Counted from the first letter of the stretch, positions 32,348-44,301 are shown. The stretch: DNA of 64,000 nt from Ophiocordyceps camponoti-saundersi (nom. inval.) (GCA_003339415.1 PDHQ01000095.1:56299-120298); one strand, 5' to 3'. A program made the numbers and translations. The notes: generated from the sequence alone by a model not told the origin.

Positions 32348-34120
32348 TCAGAGATATCGAGTCTGCAGCCATTCCTGGTTCCTCATTCTCAGGTCCAGCC
32401 CGTACTGTGCCCACCACCGCCGTGCTTTCCGCTGGTCTCCGATGCCATCTTCTAGCGCCTCCTCGATGTTGCACGTCCGGAACTCGACCGGTTGCTTCCT
32501 CCCGTCCATGCCCTCCAGCTCGCCGTGCGCGAACCTCCGCCACCATTCGAGAACGTCGACGTGCTGGTGCATGGTCGAGCTGATGAGCACCTCGGTGTCG
32601 AAGATGAGTTTGCCGTCCCCCTTTAATCGACGCCAAGTCTCCAGAACCTCGACCCGCCCCCAACGGCTAGCCACCTTGGCCACGCTGTCGCCGTGCGCCA
32701 CGGGTATGCCCGACGCGTCCCACCACCGGAGCACCTCAGTCTGTCCGTGCTGTGTGGCCCAGAGCAGAGACCGTCCCGGCCGGAGGACGATGCTCTCGTC
32801 CTGCGCCGCAGCGTCGCGCCACCATTCGAGCACCAATAGATGACCTCTGCCGCTGGCCTGCTCTAACGCCGTTTCGGTGTATCGCAGGGGTAGGCCCGAG
32901 CGCCGCCACCACCAGTCCAGCACCCGAACGTGACCGTTTTTGGATGCCCCGTCGACCGCCTCTGCGTCGTAAACGTGCTTGTCGCGGAACCACACGCTCT
33001 GCTTCCAGTAGTCTAGCACATCCGTCCGAGGGTAGTAGGCCGACGCATTGGTCGGCAGCGTCGTCCCGTCAAAAGCCCTGAAGAGTTCCGGCCGGTTGAT
33101 TTCCATGTACTCGAGGACTTGGATGAGGGCGAACCGTATGACTAGCTTGACCACCAACGCTGGTAAGTCCTTGAAGTTGGGCGGTGACTGAGACAGCTTT
33201 TTGCATATGGCCGGCGAGCTGCACGTAAGCACCGTCCACTCGAGCTCGTGCTCATACACTTGGAGCTCATCGCTCGCGTCCTTTGGTTCTAGGCGCCACG
33301 GCGGCGGCATCGGGAGGTTGGTGTAGATACCCAGCGCCTTGGCCATTTCCCAGTCGCCGGCAAAGTCGAGTACCACGGTCCAGATCTCGGGCGGTAGCTT
33401 GGCCTTGACCTTGCCGGAGGTGCCGACACCGGCACCAAGAACCGTAGCCGTGTCCGTCGCGACCTCGACGTCCCTCCCCAGGCTCAGCAGGTCGGCCTGA
33501 TTCTTTATGAGACCCAGCACCTCGTTGAAGCCGTTCCAGTTAGGTACCCGCTTGGGCGTAGGCGTGCCCTCGTAATGCCACAGTATCGGGGTCATGACGC
33601 GGACCCAGCTCCACTTGCGATGCAGTTTGCTCAGCTGTCGCTTCGTCGTCGGGTTCGTCCACATATGGGTGCTCATGCCGGGCACCAGGACAACGCTCTT
33701 GTGCGTCTTCCACCCCCGCAGGACGGCGCCGAGGAGGGTGTCAGAAATGCCGGCGAGCATCTTTGCGATGCCATCGGCGTCTAGCGGCACGCACACCATC
33801 AGGTCGGCCCATTCGACCAACTCGTAGGCCTGCTGTCGGTAAAAGTCGATGTCGTCGGCCCGCTCGCCCTGGCCGAGGACCAAATTTCGGTTCTCCATGA
33901 CGATGATGGTTTGCGTCAGTCGGGGAACCACGTCGTCGACAATGGCCCTCGCCTCGATCTCCGGGCTCTTGGAGAGGCGGACAACGAGCGCCTGCGCCCA
34001 TGATGTGTCTCGCGGACCCGTGGCTGCCACCAGCAGATGCAGTCTGCGGTGCTGGCTGCGCATGTCGTTGAGCGATGCGGACGATGATAGCCTCGAGGCG
34101 TAAGACGGGAAATACGCCAT
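32348..34120 (-). CDS. PPCDC-like flavoprotein domain fused to ankyrin-like repeats; catalytic residues replaced
   Basis: Single-exon 590-aa protein. Residues about 25-220 match the flavoprotein (HFCD/PPC-decarboxylase) fold: LHLLVAATGPRDTSWAQALV, then VEWADLMVCVPLDADGIAKM, LAGISDTLLGAVLRGWKTHK and VVLVPGMSTHMWTNPTT, equivalent to the WAD-APLSANT and PAMN-MW motifs. The signature residues are altered: the catalytic His before WAD is Ala (AYELVEWAD), the Asn of PAMN is Ser (PGMS), and the Cys-containing CGD loop is absent. This suggests an FMN-binding or purely structural pseudo-enzyme, as in the moonlighting Hal3 relatives. A middle module (LPPEIWTVVLDFAGDWEMAK) looks F-box-like. Residues about 390-560 hold five degenerate ankyrin-like units of the form HVxVLEWW (GHVRVLDWWW, GHLLVLEWW, TEVLRWWD, RVEVLETWR, HVDVLEWWRR). 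Function unknown. Confidence 0.8.
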   Translation of the reverse strand: MAYFPSYASRLSSSASLNDMRSQHRRLHLLVAATGPRDTSWAQALVVRLSKSPEIEARAIVDDVVPRLTQTIIVMENRNLVLGQGERADDIDFYRQQAYELVEWADLMVCVPLDADGIAKMLAGISDTLLGAVLRGWKTHKSVVLVPGMSTHMWTNPTTKRQLSKLHRKWSWVRVMTPILWHYEGTPTPKRVPNWNGFNEVLGLIKNQADLLSLGRDVEVATDTATVLGAGVGTSGKVKAKLPPEIWTVVLDFAGDWEMAKALGIYTNLPMPPPWRLEPKDASDELQVYEHELEWTVLTCSSPAICKKLSQSPPNFKDLPALVVKLVIRFALIQVLEYMEINRPELFRAFDGTTLPTNASAYYPRTDVLDYWKQSVWFRDKHVYDAEAVDGASKNGHVRVLDWWWRRSGLPLRYTETALEQASGRGHLLVLEWWRDAAAQDESIVLRPGRSLLWATQHGQTEVLRWWDASGIPVAHGDSVAKVASRWGRVEVLETWRRLKGDGKLIFDTEVLISSTMHQHVDVLEWWRRFAHGELEGMDGRKQPVEFRTCNIEEALEDGIGDQRKARRWWAQYGLDLRMRNQEWLQTRYL

Positions 34121-34781
34121 GATTCAACGGCTCGATCGAGGGGCATTTTTCGTACAATCGATCGCTCGCTGTTTCTTGGCCAGGACCGACTGCAGCGGCT
34201 CCAATGGCGTCGTCGGAAGCTTGGAGGAAAAAGAAAGTGATGGGGAAAAAGGAACGGCAGTCTGTGGGGCAGGGGATAGTGGTACGTACTGTTTGTGTAT
34301 GTGACACACACACTGTACGAGATCCTGCGGGAGGTTGTTACCACAACGAAGGAGTTTCTTAATTAAGGGTTTAATAAGGCTGCCCCGTGATGGCTTCGTC
34401 AAGCATACAGACAGATAAAGCACTTACTAACTTACTTACATACAACTTCAGGAGGCTATGCATGTACGTATGTACCTACCTATGTGTATAGATGATGTGG
34501 CACTTGTGGGAATACTGAAGTCTGAAGATACCTAATCATGGCCTCATGAATAAACCTTGGTCCGCGACAACTGAGGTTAAGGCGCGCCCTAGTTTAAAGA
34601 GAGGATAGCAGAGCTACTGGGCTGACAAAGAAGAGAGGGCCTAGGCGGCGTGACCTTTGCGGCGGCTCGAGTTGCTGTCAAGGTTCTCCATTACTTTGAA
34701 AAGCGTGTTAGAGATGGCTTTAGCACATGAAAGTTGCGAGTCTACTTGTACTTGAAAAATGACCCACGATGTTGACGTCAA
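34121..34781. other. Intergenic upstream of tRNA-Leu
   Basis: Promoter side of the flavoprotein-like gene and 5' flank of the tRNA; no gene seen. Confidence 0.4.
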
Positions 34782-34889
34782 GCCAAGATGGCCGAGAGGA
34801 AAGGCGGTAAATTTAAGCGTGTGACGTGAGCGTTACATTTTGAACTTTACTATCGAAAGATATCCAGGGTTCGAATCCCTGTCTTGGCA
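34782..34889 (+). tRNA. tRNA-Leu (UAA) with 27-nt intron
   Basis: Class II tRNA. Acceptor GCCAAGA (34782-34788) pairs with TCTTGGC (34882-34888), discriminator A. T arm CAGGG-TTCGAAT-CCCTG. The long variable arm TATC-GAAA-GATA is the leucine/serine type. The anticodon stem GTAAA/TTTAC encloses TTTAAG and C with 27 nt between them, giving anticodon TAA and an intron after position 37. Intron-containing tRNA-Leu is usual in fungi. Confidence 0.93.
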
Positions 34890-35294
34890 GGCTTCGAGCA
34901 TTTTTTTCCCATCAGTTGCTTTTTTTCTTCCTTCTTTCCAAATTCCATTTCAATTTTTATTTTACGCATCCGTGGCCCTCACGTGTAACACAAAATGTTT
35001 GTGTATACATATGTTACATACCTCTTCGTAAAGAAACGTAGGAGGCGCAATAGCTATCCGTCCGATATATACACAGCATGTCTAACCGTGTGACTAAGCT
35101 AGAACTCTAAATCGGTAGTTGGCATTAGCGATGCTTTAACAGTAGATATAGGTTCCGGGCTGGCGTCATGAGTAAGGCGACATAGCCCTGTCACCCTTCG
35201 ACCTGAAGCTTTATACCGCCAGCTCATGGATGACGCTCCAGCTCGCCGTCTCTCTCACCGGTAGGCAGACGACTGTCAGGCGGCCTCGCCTAAA
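34890..35294. other. Intergenic upstream of mon2
   Basis: T-rich Pol III terminator-like tracts (34900-34930) follow the tRNA, then about 350 nt of ordinary sequence forming the mon2 promoter. No ORF of note. Confidence 0.4.
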
Positions 35295-38200
35295 ATGACG
35301 GCACAGTTGCTTTCCTCGGAGCTGGCCAATCTTATCCAGGAGAGCAAGAGGAAACATAATGACTTGCGCCAGGTATGACTTTCAAACTCTTGCGCCGCTC
35401 TGTCGTGTCGTCGCTCACGTCTCTCGCTTCTGGTCAGGCCGCCGACAAGTCGCTGGAAGAGCTCAAGCAGCTAGGCAATCTTTCGGAAGCGGCTGCTGCG
35501 GAGCGTGTGTCTACTTCGTCCCGTCATACCGCCGCCTCGTGCTTCGTCTGACCACGTCTTCCCTCAACAGAGCTTTCTCGCAGACCTGCCTTCGTCAATC
35601 CCTTCATCATTGCTTGTGGCACCAAGAATGCGAAATTCACGGGCATTGCCATCGTCTGTCTGCAGCGGCTCATCGTCGCCGGCGCGCTCCCGCCTTCGAA
35701 ACTGGGCCAGGTCGTCGACGCCCTGATGCAGGCATCCTCCGCAGGCCTGGACGTGCAGCTCAAGATCTTGCAGGCGCTCCCGTCTCTGCTGCAAAACTAT
35801 GCGGCTAATCTGCAGGGCAACTTGTTGGTTACGGTTCTTGACGTATGCTTTTCACTGCAGAGCAGTAAGAATGCCATCGTCAACAACACGGCCGCCGCCA
35901 CCCTGCAGCAACTGGTGGTATCAGTCTTTGACAAGGCCGTGTCCGAGGATAGTATGTGTTTCGATACATCGTCAAGCTCGAAGATGCTTTGGTTGCTGAC
36001 TGTCGATAGGAGACGCGTCCGATGCGCCCGTGGTCGGTGAGGCACCGTCCGCCGCCGGCCCGGTCGAGCTCCGCGCAGCGGCGTTGGACGCATACCGAGT
36101 GAGCTCTCTGGCTCTCGCTGTCCTCAAAGTGCGACTTTGCTGAAGCTACCTGCAGATCTTTAGCGACCTCTGCCTCATGACCGAGAACCAGCGGCCCGAG
36201 TTTCTACGCCTCTCGGGCCTACCGCAGACATTTGGACTAGAGCTCATCGAGTCTGTAATCACCAATCATGCCGCCGTTTTTGCGACTCATCCTGAACAAG
36301 CCGAGATCCTCCGAGTACGCGTCATGCCCTTGGTCATCAGTGCGCTCAAGGGCAAGCCGGCATTTCCTACCTGCGTGAGGCTCGTCCGCATTCTCTTTAC
36401 CATACTCCGCCGCCACGTGAGCATACTGCCAAAAGAGTGCGGTGAGGCTCTCGACATCTTAACCCAGCTTCTGGACCAAGACTCCCCCTTATGGAAGAGG
36501 GCCCTCTGCATGGAGGTCTTCCGGGGCATCTTCGCCGAGCATGCCCTGGTACGCCGCATCTACTCCTTGTACGATGCCGTGGCGGGCGAGAGAGACACAT
36601 TGAAAAGTCTGGTGGCGACGTTTGTCCGGCTGGGAACCGAAAAGCCTGCCGTGATAGGGCTGGGTCACCAGTCGACGATCCCGGCTTCGGACCCGGCCAA
36701 CGCTTCGGTGGCACCCTCTGACCAGGCTATGTTGGAAGCCAGTGGCATGGCCGGCATTATCGGAGGGGGCTCGCTGGGATCCGAAGGTCACAGCACCGGC
36801 ATCAGCGTTCGCTCGAGTTCTGTTCGTGTGTCATGCATTGATCAGCTTGACAAGACCGAGCCGCCCGCCATCCCCGAGTCCTATATCTATGGGCTGGTCT
36901 TGACCTGCCTATCGTCCTTGTCTGACGGCCTGGCCAAGTTCATCCTACCGCTCACCGTTCCTGGCGATGGCCGCAGCCGGAAAAGGGCGCACGCCAGGCC
37001 TGATCGTCCAACGGACTCACCTGTATCGATTCACTCTGCGGTGGATAGCCCGTTCTCCAAGGGAAGCACCAGGGACAGGTCCGTCTCTTCCACGTTCAAG
37101 AAAAATCCCGTTCCCCTCAATCCCTTGGACATGGAAGATCACCCCCTACATGCCGATGTCAAGATATGCGCCTCCATGGTCGAGGAGTGTTGGCCGGCAA
37201 TCCTGGCTACGTGCTCGACTTTTCTATACGCCTCACTAGACCAAGAGTACTATCATGGGCTTGTGCGAGCATTTCAGAGGTTCGCCCATGTGGCGGGACT
37301 TTTACACCTTTCGACACCACGAGACGCGTTCCTCACGACGCTCGGAAAGTCGGCCGTTCCACCCAATTTGCTCTCTGCATGCTACGGTCCAAGCCTGTCA
37401 AGGCCGACGCCGTCGAGTCCACAAAGTGAGGTCACGGCAAATACACTTTTCAACAACGCGCGTGGCCTCCTTGGCGTCGACGGCGGCACTGCGCCATCGT
37501 CATCTCCTTCGTCGGAACGACAGCGACAGGCATCTGTCGATGCGACGGCGGCACCGACGCTCAACACCCGGAACCTGCTCTGTCTGCGCGCTCTTCTGAA
37601 CCTGGGGATCGCGCTGGGACCCACGCTCGGCCATGCTTGGAGCATCGTCCTGGAGACGTTGCAGCAGGCCGATTTCGTACTCTTCTCTACCGGCAAGGCT
37701 CCCGGCCGGACACCCTCTATCGGACGCGGTCCGGACTCGGCCGAGAACGAGTCGACGTCTCTCATGTCCAACTTCGCCAGTGAGGTTCGCGCCGTCGAAA
37801 TCGCGGCGTCGAGGCTGGCCGAGAGCACCATTGACTTCCCAAACACCTCTTTCGTCGAGGTGGTCGAGGCCGTGTGCGTCCTCGTCGAGGCGAAGCCGTC
37901 GGACGGGTCCCGGAGAAGCAGTGCGGCTCACGTTCCCCCTGCTGACACCGCTGCGGCTGCTGCTGCCGCCGTCGACGAGTTAAGCCGGGCACGCCCGGAC
38001 ACGCATCGCCGTGTGCAAAGCTTCTCTGGGCAGGCTTCGAGCGCGCCTACGCAGGAGTATCTGTTCGCGCTGAACAAGCTCGGCGAAATCGCCACCATTA
38101 ACCTCGAAAGGCTACTGGGCAGCGATCCCGACGCGTCGGGGTGGCATAGGTTGACGCGGGAGCTCGTCAGCACACTGACATCGTCGACGATGGCTCCGCC

Positions 38201-40789
38201 GGTCAGGACCAAAGCGGCCGAAATACTTTCGCGGCTCATGCTGGACGCCGCGAGTGCGGCGGCCGCCATGCCCGGCGAGGGCGACGACGTCCGAGGCGCG
38301 ACGCAGCTTCGAGTGCTCTTGGCTCTCAGGGACGCCCTCACGCCCCTGCTGAAGCATGCTCGCGGCTCTTCGGTTGCGAATCAGGTGACGGATGTCAGCG
38401 TTCACGACATCATCCTCGAGGGTTTAAAGAGCATCATCGAGGGTTGTGGTGAGAGTCTCGTCTGCGGCTGGGATACGGCATTTGAAATCATCGGTAGTGT
38501 GTTTGACTCGGAACGGCTATTGTCTGGAGAGAAAGAAGAGTCGTCGTCGGCTCGCGCCGGGATTCTGACGACGCGATCATCCAAACTCGTACGCTCGTCC
38601 TTCGGCTCGCTGCAACTCATCTGTTCCGACTTCCTGTCGTCTCTGCCCAAGGCTTGTTTCCTGATCCTGGTGGATACGCTATACAAGTTCTGCTCGCAGG
38701 ACGATGACTTGAACATTGCATTGACGGTACGTTCTTGACCCATGATATCCTTCCAATGCCAATTCGTCTCGTGCAGACCATCAACTTCTTTTGGGTCCTG
38801 TCCGACTTCCTCTCCGCAAAGGAGGAGTCGCTCGACATCACGGCGGAGCTAGTGAGGCAGGGCGACCACGAGAACGGGCTGGAAAAGCTGGCGGCCGACG
38901 GCGAGCAGACGGGATCTGATGCCGCGTTGTGGATGTTGCTCTTGCTGCGACTCACGGCGGTGACGACGGACGAAAGGCTCGAGCTGCGCAACAGCGCGAT
39001 CCAGACGCTTCTCCGCATTTTCGATGCCTACGGCGACCGTCTCGGCGCCGAAGCCTGGTCTGCCTGCGTGGAGTCTGTCATATTTAGGCTGCTTTCCTCC
39101 CTAGAGTCGGAGCTCGAAGCCGCGGAAGAAGATGACGACGTCGGCGAATGGCACGGCACGTGTGTCATTGTCATCAACGGCATCTCGGACCTTCTGGGTA
39201 ACTACCTCGACGTTCTGACAACTCACGAGACCTTTAACCGGCTCTGGCGTGAGTTGCTCGGGCATATGGCGAAGCTACTGGACTTTCAAACGCTCGACAT
39301 TAGCACAGCGGTGTTCAAGGCCTTGACTCACATCCTGTCACGCGTCCGCGACGCGGAGAAGACGAACTTGAGCGAGGCGTCTGTCGAGTGTGTGTGGGAC
39401 CTGTGGTCTCGCAGGATCCCGAAGTCGCGGAACGTCACCAACGCGGGCAGCAAGGCAGGGAACAATCAGAACTGCCTGATCGCATTTGTGGCAGCCCTAT
39501 CCGAGCTGTATCATCTTCTGCAGAACAAGCTGACGGTAGAGAGGGTGAAAAGAATGCTCACGCTGTTGCGGGAGACGGTGGAAGCGTCCGAGGGCTCCTA
39601 CGCGGCCGACGTGGAGAGCACGACGCCTCTTCAGAGGCATGTTCTGGATGCGGTGCAGATGATCCGGACCGACGTCGATGGCGTGCCGTCCGTCGTCATC
39701 AGACAAGTCTCCGGCTTCGTGACGATGGCATTTGAACAGGGCCGAGCGGAGGGCAATGCCAGAGGCATTCCGAAACGGACCTACATCGCCATGTCCAAGG
39801 CAAGCATGACGATGCTGCAGACGCTCATCTCGAGGCACGCCTCTACCAAGGACGTGTACACGAGCGGCGCCGTGGCATCCGCTCTGTCCGCTCTGTGCAG
39901 GCCCATCAAGCTCAAATACGGCTTCCACGTGGTAACCAAGTCGGCGCAGCCGTGGAGGCTGGCGACGACGGCCGCCCTCGAGGTTATGGAGGCGACGTTG
40001 CCGCGGTTGGACTCCCTTTCCATCCCCGGCGAGACGACTCGGGCCATCTGGGCCGAGGCCGTCTCCGTGGCGGGGGGCATCCTCGGCGCCGAAACAGACA
40101 GCATGCGGGCCGAAACGAACTTGGCTGACGACGAGGAATTCGACATGGCGTCCATGACCAAGCTTAGGCAGCTGGTCATCCCCGCGCTTGGCGGGGACGC
40201 GGTCGGGGACGAGACGCGAAAGGCCTACGCCGAGAGCCTGTTGAGGACATCCATCGTTCACCCTCTCACGGCGGCCGAGTGGTCGCTGGTGAACGATGGC
40301 AAGGGCGACGAAACAGAGCTTGCGTCCCTTTACGAACTACGTCCGGGGCGGACGGCAGCCAAGACAGCGACAAGACGAGCGCGCGTTGCCTACGTCGCCC
40401 TGGACGAGCTCTTTTCGCTCGTATCGGCCGTGGACCGGGAGTGCTCGCGACGCGCTCTCTGGCTTCGCATCGCCAGCACAGCGGCGCCACTCCTCATGCT
40501 ACGATGTGCCCTGACGTTACGGGGCTACGCGGCAGACCAGCCCCTGCGGGGGAAGATGCCCCAGCCGCTTAGCCAGCGCAGGGAGTTGGTGTGGATGCTG
40601 AGGAAGCTGGTGGCGCTGAAGAGCGAAGACGAGGCTCTTGGGGGGGGCGAGGGCGAGGAACGGAAGCATCTCCTTCAGCTATACCCTCTGATGGTGAGGT
40701 CTCTCGGTGTCGACGAGGACGGGGAGGTGCAGGGGCTGCTGCAAGAGGCCTTGGAGGCGGTGGGATCGGCGCGGCCCTGTGGCGCATAG
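35295..40789 (+). CDS. mon2: Mon2, endosome/trans-Golgi trafficking scaffold (Arf-GEF-like, no Sec7 domain)
   Basis: Predicted 1,732-aa peripheral Golgi/endosome protein. Mon2 has the DCB and HUS regions of large Arf exchange factors but no Sec7 catalytic domain; with Dop1 and Neo1 it controls vesicle recycling. Six exons: 35295-35372, 35438-35504, 35571-35951, 36010-36098, 36156-38726, 38777-40789; introns 50-66 nt, the first four packed into the first 860 nt. DCB: MTAQLLSSELANLIQESKRK, then RRPAFVNPFIIACGTKNAKF and GIAIVCLQRLIVAGALP. HUS-like region: DLCLMTENQRPEFLRLSGLP, TFGLELIESVITNHAAVF. The C-terminal part has long alpha-solenoid stretches and the conserved ETNLADDEEFD segment. Length matches the family. 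The frame is open through the 2.57-kb fifth exon. Confidence 0.93.
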
Positions 40790-41192
40790 ATGTGCGTGCA
40801 GTATCGTGCAGCATGTAGGTATGATATGTGTATGGCTGTCGTACGGGAGGTATAGCGTCTAGTTGAGTATGTACGGATAGGATGAAGCCGGGGCAGAGAG
40901 TGTACACGTAGACATGGCCATGTACGGAGTCCGGATAGTGCGAGAGCAAAATGTGTCTGTAGTCTTCATACCTACCTACTATCCTACCTTAATGTGTCGT
41001 CAATATTGGTATGCAGCATATTCGTACGTATAAGACGAGTGTGAGAGGACAGGGGTTGGGGTAGGGGTTGGGGTTACTGCGTACAGGGTAGGCAGACTTG
41101 AAATGTGACAAAGACGATATGCACGTGTGTTGTAACAGTAAAGGAGAGGCATTTTTCCACCGCTCAATCGCATCCATCTTTTTTTTTACGTG
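40790..41192. other. Intergenic between mon2 and trm7
   Basis: About 400 nt with a GGGGTTG short tandem (41053-41075) and short CTACCTAC repeats; no gene seen. Confidence 0.45.
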
Positions 41193-42426
41193 ATGGGCAA
41201 GTCATCCAAGGACAAGCGCGACGCCTACTATCGGCTAGCCAAGGAGCAGGGCTGGAGGGCACGCAGCGCCTTCAAGCTGCTGCAGCTAGACGAAGGTGAG
41301 ATGGAGAGAGAGAAAGAGAGAGAGCGGAGGAAGGGGGAAAAAACCGGGTGGGAGACGGTGGCGGCGCTGACTTTTTTTTACGGCGACGGGGGCAGAGTTC
41401 GACCTATTCTCGGGCGTGCGGCGCGTGGTGGATCTATGCGCGGCGCCGGGGAGCTGGTCGCAGGTGCTTTCGCGAGTGCTGGTGCAGGGAGAGCGGTTCG
41501 GTCACAGGGCGTGGAGGGACCGGGATGCGAGGCTGAGACAACAGATGCTGGGTATCGTCGTCGACGAATCGGAGGAGGATGAGGAGGAGGATGAGGAGGA
41601 GGAGGAGGAGGAGGAAGAAGCCGGAGAGAAGGAGGACGAGGAGGACGAGGAAGAAGTGGATGATGGTGGGATACCGCGGCCGACGACGACGACGGCGGCG
41701 GCGGCGGCCGCACCCGCACCCGACGTCAAGATCGTCGCCATCGACCTGCAGCCCATGGCGCCACTACCGGGCATCACGACGCTACGGGCGGACATAACGC
41801 ACCCGACGACAGTACCGCTCCTCCTCTCGGCGCTAGACGGCGACGAGAAGCCAGACGGGAACAACCGCGTCGACCTGGTGCTAAGCGACGGCGCGCCCGA
41901 CGTCACGGGCCTCCACGACCTCGACATGTACGTGCAGTCGCGGCTGCTGCTAGCGGCGCTCAACCTAGCGCTGTGCGTCCTCCGACGGGGCGGCACCTTC
42001 GTAGCCAAGATCTTCCGCGGGCGTGACGTCGACTTGCTCTACGCCCAGCTCGGCGTCTTCTTCGACCGCGTCGTCGTGGCTAAGCCGCGGAGCAGTCGGG
42101 CCAGTAGCGTCGAGGCCTTTGTCGTCTGTCTTGGTTTCGGACCGCCGACGGGGTTTCGCGCCAGTCTTGATCGGCCGCTTGAGGTGTTGGGTCGTCGCGG
42201 CGGGGATGTTGGCGATGATGACGATGCTGATGATGATGATGATGGTGGTGATGATGGTGGCGAAAGGTGGATCGCGCCGTTTGTGGCGTGCGGTGACCTT
42301 TCGGCTTTCGACTCGGATGCGTCGTATCGGCTTCCGGAGCATCATGTCTCGCTGGATCCGGTGCAGCCGCCGATTGCGCCGCCGTATAAGCGCGCGATGG
42401 AGATGCGAGCGGCACAGTCGAGGTGA
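41193..42426 (+). CDS. trm7: tRNA 2'-O-ribose methyltransferase Trm7 (FtsJ/RrmJ family) with acidic insert
   Basis: Predicted 377-aa methyltransferase; Trm7 methylates C32 and N34 in the anticodon loop of tRNA-Phe, Trp and Leu with partner proteins Trm732 and Trm734. Exons 41193-41295 and 41396-42426, intron 100 nt. Start [23 protein letters not shown] motif [15 protein letters not shown]. The K-D-K-E catalytic set is complete: Lys in RSAFKLLQ, Asp in [12 protein letters not shown], Lys in FVAKIFRG, Glu in SSVEAFVVC. Compared with about 310 residues in yeast it is long, because about 65 low-complexity residues (mostly Glu/Asp, then Thr/Ala) are inserted between beta-1 and [15 protein letters not shown] second Asp-rich patch ([14 protein letters not shown]) lies near residue 310. 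Convergent with the GNAT gene. Confidence 0.93.
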
Positions 42427-42597
42427 GAGACACACCAGAATGGCAGAGAAACACACACACACAAGAGACGGGACAAAAAAGAAGAAGAAGAAGAAGAAGA
42501 GGAGGAGGATTATTTGGAGGGTAAAAGAGATAGAGAAAAACAGGCTGAACAAGGCATTGGTTCAAGATACATGTAAAGACACCTCTCTCTCTCTCTC

Positions 42598-43304
42598 TCA
42601 GTGGTTCTCCGGGACGTCCTTCATGCCGCGACCGCCCATCTCCAGCAGTACCAGACCGGCCGAGGGCCCCTTGTCGAAGTCGACGGCGCCCAGTTCGCGC
42701 TTGTACATGCGGGCGGCGGCCTTGTCGTGGGTCATGAGGATGAGGCCGCGGAGGTTGGGCCACTCGTCGACGAGCTCCTTGAGGGCGCGCATCATCCAGG
42801 AGGCGAGGCCTCGTCGTTGGAACTCTTCGAGGACGAAGACGTCTGTGAGGTAGGCGAAGGTGACGTAGTCGGTGACGATGCGGGCGAGGCCTGCCATGCG
42901 AAAGCCGGGGCCTGCTCTGGTGGAGCGTGGGAGGCCGTCGTTTCCTTAGGGGGGGGGGGATGTATGTATATTGTCAGTTGGTTGAAAGAGGAAGAGAAGG
43001 AGGAGGAGGAGGAGGACAAACGCTTCATGTCTTCCTCAGAGTCCGGTACGGCGTAGATGCTTAGAGTCAAGCAGTTATCGAGCATCTTTTTCATCTGACT
43101 CGGTTCGAGCGGATCATTCCACCACATGAGGTCAGAAGTGAAGACGTCATTGACGACATCGCCGTCGAGGTAAGTCTTATCGGTGGTGAGGAAGAAGCCA
43201 TCTCTAAACCAGGATCTCGACTGTTGTTGACGATGATGATGATCTTCTGCCTGTTGTTGTTGTTGTCTTCGACGGAGGAAGACGGCTGCGTCGCGGGATC
43301 CCAT
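42598..43304 (-). CDS. GNAT-family N-acetyltransferase
   Basis: Predicted 209-aa acyltransferase; substrate unknown. Exons on the minus strand: 43304-43022 and 42944-42598, with a 77-nt GT-AG intron (branch CTGAC) that joins SEEDMK to RNDGLPRSTRAGPGFRMAG. The GNAT core is clear: GLARIVTDYVTFAYLTDVFV, then motif A with the acetyl-CoA loop (EEFQRRGLASWMM) and a C-terminal motif B (LILMTHDKAAARMYKRELGA). The N-terminus has a Gln/His-rich stretch (RRRQQQQQAEDHHHRQQQ) followed by FFLTTDKTYLDGDVVND. Related fungal proteins of similar length are described only as GNAT acetyltransferases. Confidence 0.85.
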
Positions 43305-44259
43305 GTTGGATGATCTGGGTTCGAGAGGGAGGGGGAGGGAGGGAGGGAGGGAATGGTGTTGGTTTTTTTGTTGAACTTGTTGGGTTGTTGGAGACTTGAT
43401 GGGAGGTTTTTGGAGAAGGGGGAGGGGGGGTTTCAAGGTGGTCGACGATGTGCGATGGATGTAGCGAGCATTCTCGATGATCTTTTGATCGTCTTGGTGT
43501 CTCTCTTCTCTTTCTCTTTCTCTTCTCTCTCTGTGTATGTGAGTTTCCGTCTTTGCAATCCCTTCTTCGACTTCCTCTTCTTCTTCTTCTTCCAAGAGAG
43601 AAAAAAAGATGATACAAAACAAGTCTTTGTCTCTTGTTGGGGGGGGAAGAGGGAGGGAGGGAGGGAAGGGGAAGGGGAAGTCAAAGCAAAGCAGAGCGCA
43701 TGAGAAAGACGGAAAGGAAACGAGAAGAAGATCTCTCTTACACACAAAAATCCCCCCCAACCCTATCTATCTATCTATCCATCTAGCGAGCGCCAAGATT
43801 CACTCGACTTACCTACTTACACTACATATGTCTGGGTACGACGGATACAAGGGGGGTGGGTGAAACCCCGAAGAAGGAATAGGAGGGGGTGGGACGTATG
43901 TATGTAACAGCTTTTGGTTCAACGAAAGCGGGTTGAGTCGTGCGGCGGCGGCGGCGGCGGCGGGATGGAGAGAGAAGGTAGGGGGACGCGGGGGGGGGAC
44001 TCTGCAGCCGTGTGTTTGTTCACTAACAAAGTAGGTACCTACCTAGCCAAGGGGGAAGGCCCGGAAGGGTCTCTCTCTGTCTCTCCTCTCTGTCTCTCCT
44101 CTCTGTCTCTCCTCTCTCTCTCTCTCTCAGAGGCTGTTGTCGGATCCCCCCCCGCTCGCGGAAATCGTGGGGTAAACCATTAAAAACGGCTATAAGCGGG
44201 AAGGGAAAAAAAAAAAAAAAAAAAACTCACCTTGCGTTGCTGTTACGTACGATGAACCC

Positions 44260-44301
<42 letters not shown>

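Noticed and set aside
35359..35808. 149-codon plus-strand frame at the start of mon2
   Set aside because: Reads through mon2 introns 1 and 2 in the wrong frame; the spliced frame matches the Mon2 N-terminus.
42792..43760. 322-codon frame including the GNAT exon 1
   Set aside because: Only 43304-43022 is coding; upstream is CT-rich leader and downstream is the intron read in frame.
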